A stretch of 17,378 bases of DNA from assembly GCA_029218485.1 (NCBI GenBank), contig JAQXRK010000044.1, positions 1-17,378 on the forward strand. Direction: 5' to 3'. This stretch comes from a bacterium. GTDB taxonomy: Bacteria > Bacillota > Clostridia > Christensenellales > CAG-138. The notes under the pieces were generated by a model that searched no databases, was not told where the DNA came from, and saw nothing but the letters and a program-made list of their open reading frames with translations. A program made the translations under genes and the position numbers. Positions within the stretch are counted from its first letter, which is position 1. Every line of letters starts with the position of its first letter. Below are positions 12,564 to 17,378 of this stretch, in pieces.

Positions 12564-13384
12564 CGGCTATCCGGGCGGTAATGCTCGAAAATAATGGCGT
12601 CATACGCCCGCTCGAGCGCCGCCTCGCAATCGGTGGGACGCGCCGTCCATACCACGCGCATGGCGCCCATGCGCTCGCACAAGCGCACCGTCCAAGGCTT
12701 TGGCCCAACGCGATAGGCCACGAACTGCGCGCGGGCGGCAAAGTTCGAGAACAGGCGGCTCATCAAAAAGGATCTCCAGAGGCCGAGCACGCTGCGGGAG
12801 TACCGCATCTGCTCGGACAACTGGCCGCGCAGAATATCCGGTGCGTGTTTGTAGAACCAGCGCACGATGTACGGATCAAAGCTCTCGATGCAGAACGCCC
12901 CCGCGTATGAGCGCAGCATGGCAAGCGTCCGCTCGCAAAGGCCGAACCGGTCGCCGCCGGACTTCAGCTCCACGATCGCCGGCACGCGGCCGCCGAGCGC
13001 GGCGAGCACCTGAGAAAACAGCGGAATGGTCTCCTCCGTGCCGAACAGGCGCATGCGTTCCGTCAGCTCCGCATAGGTAAAAGCATCGACGCGCGCATCC
13101 ACGCCGCAGGCGCGCAGGAGCGTATCGTCGTGAAATACGACGATCTGCTTGTCGCGCGTGAGCTGGACGTCCAGCTCCACGCCATAACCGGCCTCCACGG
13201 CCGCCCGGAAAGCCGGCAGCGAATTCTCCGGTATGCGCTGATCGGCGGTGTACAGGCCCCGGTGCGCAAAGGTGCGGCGCAGAAACGGCGCGCGCTGCGC
13301 ATCGCTCTGCCGTCCGGGCGCTATGAAAAACACGAGCGCGGCGCCGAAAACAACCAGACAAATCAGTACAATCCAACCTGTCAT
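12557..13384 (-). CDS. Membrane-anchored glycerophosphodiester phosphodiesterase
   Basis: The 275-aa enzyme of the GDPD family hydrolyses glycerophosphodiesters to glycerol-3-phosphate and an alcohol, or acts on lipid-linked relatives. A single N-terminal membrane span (about 3-22, WIVLICLVVFGAALVFF) is followed by the catalytic TIM barrel. The barrel shows FAHRG (His41, Arg42), PENS (Glu53), VELDV (Glu70, Asp72), FHDDTL (His85) and VELK (Glu139), so all expected metal and catalytic residues are present. The start at 13384 lies 10 nt after GGGAGG; an upstream ATG at 13417 lacks a ribosome binding site. The catalytic domain could lie on either side of the membrane; the positive-inside balance is not decisive. 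It is divergent from the MFS transporter gene. Confidence 0.93.
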   Translation of the reverse strand: MTGWIVLICLVVFGAALVFFIAPGRQSDAQRAPFLRRTFAHRGLYTADQRIPENSLPAFRAAVEAGYGVELDVQLTRDKQIVVFHDDTLLRACGVDARVDAFTYAELTERMRLFGTEETIPLFSQVLAALGGRVPAIVELKSGGDRFGLCERTLAMLRSYAGAFCIESFDPYIVRWFYKHAPDILRGQLSEQMRYSRSVLGLWRSFLMSRLFSNFAARAQFVAYRVGPKPWTVRLCERMGAMRVVWTARPTDCEAALERAYDAIIFEHYRPDSRY

Positions 13385-13405
13385 ATCGTACAATCCTCCC
13401 TTGTG

Positions 13406-13434
13406 ATTATAGTGCAAATGCGTTAAAATGTACA
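13406..13434 (-). promoter_or_regulatory. SigA-like promoter of the phosphodiesterase gene
   Basis: On the minus strand TGTACA, a 17-bp spacer and TATAAT precede the gene. The -10 is perfect and the -35 has four of six matches. The predicted start site falls at or just before the GGGAGG ribosome binding site, giving a very short leader. Confidence 0.55.
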
Positions 13435-13654
13435 GGAGCGGAGCGCCTGCGGATTTTGTCGCGGGCGCGCATCCGGCAGCGTGCCATGCGGCCTTTCATC
13501 CCCTCTTTGGCGATGCGGCCCGCTCCGCGCGGCACTCGGCAAGCGCCGTCTGTCCCGCCCGCCCCTGCCGGAAGATTCGCCCGCAGTGCAAACGCCTGCA
13601 TTCTGTATGCCGGCTCATCCCCAATCCCGGACAACCAAGTCAATGGAGGGCAGC

Positions 13655-15214
13655 ATGAAGCTCAACTACAAACGCACCATCTTTGTCGGATTTGCCTTTT
13701 TCCTGATCTGCACCTTCTGGCAGGCATATGATACGATCATACCGAAGATTCTCACCGACAAATTCGGCATGGCGCAGGCTGCCTCCGGCGTGGTCATGGC
13801 GCTCGACAACATTTTGGCGCTGTTCCTTCTGCCGCTGTTCGGCTCCATCTCCGACCGCTGCACGAGCAAGCGCGGCCGGCGCACGCCGTTCATCCTCGTG
13901 GGAACGATCATCGCCTGCGTTGCGTTCGTCTGCCTGTCGTTTGCGGACAATCTGCAGCGCCAGAATATCGAAGCGGTGGCCGAGATCGACGACCCGGCCG
14001 GGCTCTCCGTGCTCTATGACAACGCCTATGAGACCACGCTCAAGACGCCGGATGGCGAGGACTTCGTTCTGAGCGAACGGTTCAGCCGGGAGGAATTCAC
14101 TGCCATCACCGCCCAGATTGAGCAAAACGGCAAGATGGTGACCAACCCCGATTACGCCAACTATGTCGTACCCGCGCGGCACGCCTACGCATGGCAGCGC
14201 ACGCAGGCGAACCCCACGCCGCTGATCGTATTCATGGGCATCCTGCTCATCACGCTTTTGGCAATGGCCACGTTCCGTTCCCCCGCCGTGGCGCTGATGC
14301 CGGATGTGACAATCAAACCGCTGCGCTCCAAGGCGAACGCCGTCATCAACCTCATGGGAACGGCCGGCGGCATCCTCATCCTCGGTCTCGGCATGGTGTT
14401 CTCCACCGGCAGCATCAAAAACGCGCTGATGAACTACACCGTGTTCTTCTCCATCGTTGCGGGCATCATGCTGGTGGCGCTGCTCATCTTCCTGCTCAAG
14501 GTGCGGGAGCCGCAGTTCGTGGAGGAAATGCACGCCGAGAGCAAAAAGTACCACCTGGATGCGGAGCCTGACGGCGCAGAGCCGGGCGAAAAGCGCCGCC
14601 TGAGCGCGGGCGAGCGCACATCGCTGTTCCTGATCCTCGCGTCGGTGGTGTTCTGGTTCTTTGGCTACAATGCCGTCACCTCCAAATACTCTGTCTATGC
14701 GAGCAAGGTGCTCAGCCTCGACTACAACAGCACGCTCATGATCGCCAATGTGGCCGCCATCCTCTCCTATCTGCCGGTCGGCTTCATCGCCTCGCGGATC
14801 GGCCGCAAAAAGACAATCCTCTGCGGCGTGGTCATGCTCGGGAGTGCGTTCTTCGTCGCCTCGTTCCTGCGGGAGGGCAGCTCCGCCCTGCTCATGAACT
14901 GCATGTTCGCGCTCGCGGGCATCGGCTGGGCCACGATCAATGTCAACAGCTTTCCGATGGTTGTGGAGCTGTCCCGCGGCGGGGACGTCGGCAAATACAC
15001 GGGCTTCTATTACACGGCCAGTATGGCTGCGCAGACGGTCACGCCGTATGTTTCCGGCCTGCTCATGGATCGCGCCGGCATGACGACGCTGTTCCCGTAT
15101 GCGACGGTGTTCGTTGCGCTTGCCTTCCTCACCATGCTGTTCGTGCGCCACGGCGACAGCCGCCCGCTTCCCTCCAAAGATGGGCTGGAATCGTTCGCCG
15201 GCGGGGATGACTGA
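13655..15214 (+). CDS. MFS transporter, GPH/sugar-type, with a large loop insert
   Basis: This 519-aa integral membrane permease probably takes up a sugar or glycoside by cation symport. The substrate is not determinable. Twelve hydrophobic spans can be traced. The loop after span 2 holds the MFS signature (GSISDRCTSKRGRRTPF, about 63-79), and a related RIGRKK motif follows span 8. The start at 13655 follows GGAGGG, and the first ~58 codons of the longer open frame (from 13481) lack support. An insert of about 80 hydrophilic residues (about 100-180) separates spans 3 and 4, where most MFS proteins have a short outer loop. A small hairpin with six T residues follows the gene. No sugar-processing genes adjoin it. 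The LacI-type regulator is 9 kb away, and a link is only speculative. Confidence 0.9.
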   Translation: MKLNYKRTIFVGFAFFLICTFWQAYDTIIPKILTDKFGMAQAASGVVMALDNILALFLLPLFGSISDRCTSKRGRRTPFILVGTIIACVAFVCLSFADNLQRQNIEAVAEIDDPAGLSVLYDNAYETTLKTPDGEDFVLSERFSREEFTAITAQIEQNGKMVTNPDYANYVVPARHAYAWQRTQANPTPLIVFMGILLITLLAMATFRSPAVALMPDVTIKPLRSKANAVINLMGTAGGILILGLGMVFSTGSIKNALMNYTVFFSIVAGIMLVALLIFLLKVREPQFVEEMHAESKKYHLDAEPDGAEPGEKRRLSAGERTSLFLILASVVFWFFGYNAVTSKYSVYASKVLSLDYNSTLMIANVAAILSYLPVGFIASRIGRKKTILCGVVMLGSAFFVASFLREGSSALLMNCMFALAGIGWATINVNSFPMVVELSRGGDVGKYTGFYYTASMAAQTVTPYVSGLLMDRAGMTTLFPYATVFVALAFLTMLFVRHGDSRPLPSKDGLESFAGGDD

Positions 15215-15215
15215 A

Positions 15216-15241
15216 AACCGCCGGAGACAGGCGTGTTTTTT
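15216..15241 (+). terminator. Weak intrinsic terminator after the MFS gene
   Basis: ACCGCC and GGCGTGT can form a short bulged stem just after the stop codon, followed directly by six T residues (15236-15241). The stem is short, but position and T tract are right. Confidence 0.45.
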
Positions 15242-15252
15242 GAGAAAAACGC

Positions 15253-15281
15253 TTGACACACGGGCGCCGATTCTCTATAAT
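15253..15281 (+). promoter_or_regulatory. Perfect-consensus SigA promoter of the infC-rpmI-rplT operon
   Basis: TTGACA (15253-15258), exactly 17 bp, and TATAAT (15276-15281) match the consensus at all twelve positions. Transcription should begin near 15288, giving a leader of about 120 nt before infC. Confidence 0.93.
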
Positions 15282-15287
15282 AGTGCT

Positions 15288-15390
15288 GTTCAAGCAGAAG
15301 CGCCCGCTTCTCACCTGCCGGCAGTTGTCAGGCATGGTCACAGGGTTTTGATTACCGGTAGTGGGTGCAGTCTGTACCCACTACTTTTTT
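15288..15390 (+). ncRNA. L20-type autoregulatory leader of the infC operon
   Basis: The leader between the promoter and infC ends in an intrinsic terminator and precedes infC-rpmI-rplT. This is the setting in which ribosomal protein L20 represses its own operon by transcription attenuation in Bacillota (L20 leader). An upstream hairpin (TGCC at about 15317-15320 with GGCA at about 15331-15334) may form part of the L20-binding fold. Assignment is by position and the terminator, since I cannot run a covariance search. Confidence 0.75.
15358..15390 (+). terminator. Intrinsic terminator (attenuator) in the infC leader
   Basis: GTAGTGGGT (15358-15366) and ACCCACTAC (15376-15384) form a perfect 9-bp stem with a 9-nt loop, followed by six T residues. 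It ends just 3 nt before the infC ribosome binding site (GGAGG), so it must be conditional. Confidence 0.9.
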
Positions 15391-15406
15391 ATGGAGGTGT
15401 TTCGTC

Positions 15407-15922
15407 ATCGCTACGCAGGATCTGATGATCAATGAAGAAATACGCGACCCCGAAGTCCGTTTGATCGATGAAAACGGCGGCCAGCTTGGCATCGTGGGCA
15501 TTCGCGAAGCACAGGCGCTTGCCGATCAGCGGAATCTGGATCTGGTCAAAATCGCTCCGGGCAGCAACCCGCCGGTCTGCAAACTGATGGACTACGGCAA
15601 GTACCGCTTCGAGATGGCAAAGCGCGAGAAGGAACAGCGCAAGAATCAGAAGATCATCGAAATCAAAGAGGTTCGTCTCTCGGCCACGATCGACCTGCAC
15701 GACATGGAGGTCAAGGCCAAAGCGACGAGGAAATTCCTCTCCGACGGCAACAAGGTCAAGGTTTCCATCCGGTTCCGCGGCCGTCAAATCACCCACGGCG
15801 ATATCGGTCTGGATGTCATGGCCAAATTCCATGAGATGCTTCAGGAGGTTGCCGTCATCGAACGTCCTGCCCGGCAGGAAGGCCGAAACATGTTCATGGT
15901 GCTTGCACCGAAGAATAACTGA
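15407..15922 (+). CDS. infC: Translation initiation factor IF-3, probable AUC start
   Basis: IF-3 binds the 30S subunit, keeps it apart from 50S and checks the start codon. The N-domain includes MINEEIRDPEVRLIDENGGQ, then IVGIREAQALA and the linker-proximal PVCKLMDYGKYRFEMAKREKE. The C-domain has IKEVRLSATIDLHDMEVKAK and RFRGRQITHGDIGLDVM. No ATG, GTG or TTG lies at the right distance from the strong GGAGG (15393-15397). The ATC at 15407 is 9 nt after it, giving 171 aa. AUU and AUC starts are known for infC and allow IF-3 to limit its own translation. The first in-frame ATG (15425) would give 165 aa with only a weak AGGA site. First gene of the operon with rpmI 34 bp downstream. Confidence 0.96.
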   Translation: MATQDLMINEEIRDPEVRLIDENGGQLGIVGIREAQALADQRNLDLVKIAPGSNPPVCKLMDYGKYRFEMAKREKEQRKNQKIIEIKEVRLSATIDLHDMEVKAKATRKFLSDGNKVKVSIRFRGRQITHGDIGLDVMAKFHEMLQEVAVIERPARQEGRNMFMVLAPKNN

Positions 15923-15956
15923 CAGAAGTCGTAATAAACAGCAGGAGGATCCCGAA

Positions 15957-16154
15957 ATGCCAAAGATCAAGTCCCATCGCGGCGCGGCAAAGCGTTTTTC
16001 CCTGACGAAGTCCGGAAAGATTAAGCGCGGCAAGGCGTACAAGAGCCATATTCTGACCAAGAAGTCCACCAAGCGTCTGCGCGGTCTCCGTCAAACCGGC
16101 TATATCGCCGAGTGCGAAGAGAAGAAAATCCGCAAGCTGATCCCGTATAGCTAA
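15957..16154 (+). CDS. rpmI: 50S ribosomal protein L35
   Basis: A 65-aa, highly basic ribosomal protein of the large subunit. The sequence begins MPKIKSHRGAAKRFSLTKSG and ends RKLIPYS, with the family's KRGKAYKSHILTKKSTKRLR centre. Length is normal for the family. The start follows GCAGGAGGAT at good spacing. It lies between infC and rplT in the classic order and is co-transcribed with them under the L20-controlled leader. Confidence 0.98.
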   Translation: MPKIKSHRGAAKRFSLTKSGKIKRGKAYKSHILTKKSTKRLRGLRQTGYIAECEEKKIRKLIPYS

Positions 16155-16168
16155 GGAGGAAACGTAAA

Positions 16169-16525
16169 ATGGCCAGAATTAAGAGAGCAGTCAACGCCGT
16201 TAAGAAGCGTCGTAAAGTTTTTAAGCTTGCCAAGGGCTATTATGGTGCAAAGAGCAAGCAGTACCGTGCAGCCAGCGAGCAGGTCATGAAGTCCATGGCC
16301 TATGCGTATGTGGGCCGCAAGAACAAGAAGCGCGAGTATCGCCGCCTCTGGATCGCCCGCATCAACGCCGGCGCCCGCCTCTGCGGCACCACCTACAGCC
16401 GCATGATCAACGGCCTGAAGCTCGCCGGTATCGAGATCAACCGCAAGGTCCTCGCGGATCTCGCCGTGACCGATATGAACGCGTTCCGCGAGCTCGCGGA
16501 GATCGCCGTCAAGGCGCGCGCATAA
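16169..16525 (+). CDS. rplT: 50S ribosomal protein L20
   Basis: A 118-aa basic protein that binds 23S rRNA early in 50S assembly. In Bacillota it is also the repressor of this operon through the leader RNA. The N-terminal basic extension (MARIKRAVNAVKKRRKVFKL) and the globular part with YAYVGRKNKKREYRRLWIAR and YSRMINGLKLAGIEINRKVL are typical. The start follows AAGGAGGAAAC. Only 14 bp separate it from the rpmI stop. A GC-rich hairpin follows at 16547-16571. Confidence 0.98.
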   Translation: MARIKRAVNAVKKRRKVFKLAKGYYGAKSKQYRAASEQVMKSMAYAYVGRKNKKREYRRLWIARINAGARLCGTTYSRMINGLKLAGIEINRKVLADLAVTDMNAFRELAEIAVKARA

Positions 16526-16546
16526 GCACAACCAGAAACCAAGCGG

Positions 16547-16571
16547 CAGGCGCCCCTCATCCGGGCGCCTG
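16547..16571 (+). terminator. Hairpin between rplT and the methyltransferase gene
   Basis: CAGGCGCCC (16547-16555) and GGGCGCCTG (16563-16571) form a perfect 9-bp stem with a 7-nt loop, 21 bp after the rplT stop. The following TTGTGT is a weak T tract, so partial readthrough into the methyltransferase gene is likely. Confidence 0.6.
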
Positions 16572-16592
16572 TTGTGTATCGAGGGAGAACCG

Positions 16593-17357
16593 ATGCGCAC
16601 GATTACCAGCCGTACAAACGACCTCGTCAAGCAGGCGCGCGCGCTGCAGCAGGCAAAGGCCCGCCATGAACAGGGGCTGCATCTGGCCGAGAGCGATAAG
16701 CTCGTGCGGGAGGCGCTCTCCTCGGGCGCGGCAATCTGCCGCCTGTTCGTCGAGGAAGGCCATGCCCTGCCGGAGGCGGTGGGCACCGCGGAGGCGTACA
16801 CCGTGAGCAGGAGCGTCATGGAAGCGCTTTGCGCATCCCAAACGCCACAGCATGCGTGCGCCGTCGTCCGCACTCCGGATACCACCCCGCCGGCGCGCTA
16901 CCCAGCCGGGCTGGTGGTCATACTCGATTGCGTGCAGGACGCCGGGAACGTCGGGACCATTCTGCGCACCGCGGATGCGCTCGGCGCCGTCGGCCTGTTC
17001 TGCGGCGCAGGCTGTGCCGATCCGTTTTCCGGCAAGGCACTGCGCGCGGCGATGGGATCGACCTACCATCTGCCCGTTTGGCAGGGCGATGCGGCCAACG
17101 CGCTCGACCGCTTGCACGAGCAGGGCTTTACCTGCCTGTGCGGCCATCTGCGCGGAAGCGAGAGCCTGCCGCCCATCACCGGCCGGATGGCGCTGGTCAT
17201 CGGAAATGAGGGCAACGGCGTATCGGACGACGTGGCCGCCCGCTGCGCGCTGTACCGCCTGCCCATGCGCGGCCGGGCGGAATCGCTCAACGCAGCGATC
17301 GCCGCAGGCATCCTGATCTATGAACTGAGCGGACAAATGGAGAGGAGAACACCATGA
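16593..17357 (+). CDS. TrmH/SpoU family RNA 2'-O-methyltransferase
   Basis: A 254-aa SPOUT-class enzyme that should methylate a ribose 2'-OH in rRNA or tRNA using S-adenosylmethionine. A substrate-binding N-terminal domain (about 1-95, starting MRTITSRTNDLVKQARALQQ) precedes the knotted catalytic domain. Its three motifs are clear: VQDAGNVGTILRTADALGA (motif 1, with the key Asn and Arg), LVIGNEGNGVSDDV (motif 2) and LPMRGRAESLNAAIAAGILI (motif 3). The ATG at 16593 has a GAGGGAG site. Position after rplT is common in Clostridia. The exact target nucleotide is not determinable. The stop overlaps the next gene's ATG (ATGA), showing coupling. Confidence 0.95.
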   Translation: MRTITSRTNDLVKQARALQQAKARHEQGLHLAESDKLVREALSSGAAICRLFVEEGHALPEAVGTAEAYTVSRSVMEALCASQTPQHACAVVRTPDTTPPARYPAGLVVILDCVQDAGNVGTILRTADALGAVGLFCGAGCADPFSGKALRAAMGSTYHLPVWQGDAANALDRLHEQGFTCLCGHLRGSESLPPITGRMALVIGNEGNGVSDDVAARCALYRLPMRGRAESLNAAIAAGILIYELSGQMERRTP

Positions 17358-17378
17358 AACGGGCTTTGATCGTTGTGG
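17354..17378 (+). CDS. Start of a further gene, cut by the window end
   Basis: An ATG overlapping the methyltransferase stop (ATGA), 6 nt after GAGGAGAA, begins MKRALIVV before the window ends. A basic start followed by a hydrophobic strand of this kind occurs in isochorismatase-like cysteine hydrolases, but also in many other proteins. Eight residues are not enough to name it. Confidence 0.6.

Noticed and set aside
13640..15259. 539-codon minus-strand open frame opposite the MFS transporter gene
   Set aside because: Its His/Glu/Arg-rich low-complexity composition is typical of antisense frames. The transporter on the other strand has real motifs and a ribosome binding site.
15391..15435. 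Short frame ATG GAG GTG TTT... overlapping the infC start, possible leader peptide
   Set aside because: It begins inside the infC ribosome binding site and has none of its own. It is better explained as chance.
1..17378. CRISPR array, tRNA or rRNA genes
   Set aside because: No regularly spaced repeats, no cloverleaf-type sequence and no rRNA-like blocks were seen in either strand.

Overview
The window looks like chromosome from a spore-forming member of the Clostridia (Bacillota) with fairly GC-rich coding sequence. The evidence is a cotJABC spore-coat cluster, a clostridial-style infC-rpmI-rplT operon with an L20-type attenuator leader, a SpoU-type methyltransferase directly after rplT, strong GGAGG ribosome binding sites and a long-form hibernation factor. 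The species cannot be named from sequence alone.

Region 1 (1-2030) is the right end of an integrated element. A large serine recombinase gene, cut by the window start, runs rightward into the 5' part of cotJC on the opposite strand. CotJC homology stops abruptly after about codon 64, just before the Glu-x-x-His metal-ligand motif, and cotJB and cotJA follow intact. This is the arrangement of a 'skin-like' intervening element in a sporulation gene. The recombinase also takes its last ~17 codons and its stop from the antisense strand of cotJC.

Region 2 (2031-5330) is loosely packed. It holds a GNAT acetyltransferase, two very small predicted membrane peptides (one apparently frameshifted), a solitary LacI-family repressor, and the decayed 3' end of a second copy of the GNAT gene followed by a terminator. 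About 1 kb (2625-3718) and 0.35 kb (4730-5072) have no recognisable gene.

Region 3 (5332-10587, all minus strand) holds a large lipoprotein of unknown function, a histidine kinase and OmpR/PhoB-type response regulator whose genes overlap by 4 nt, and an FAD oxidoreductase fused to a C-terminal Rieske domain. TGTAAA-type boxes in 11-bp phase occur upstream of both the response regulator gene and the lipoprotein gene. This suggests one autoregulated sensor-regulator-lipoprotein module.

Region 4 (10949-15214) holds hpf with a possible SigH promoter, two short hypothetical genes in divergent orientation, a membrane-anchored glycerophosphodiester phosphodiesterase and an MFS transporter with an unusually long soluble insert.

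Region 5 (15253-17378) is the translation operon. A perfect-consensus promoter is followed by a leader with an intrinsic terminator, infC (apparently starting at AUC), rpmI, rplT, the methyltransferase gene and the first codons of another gene.
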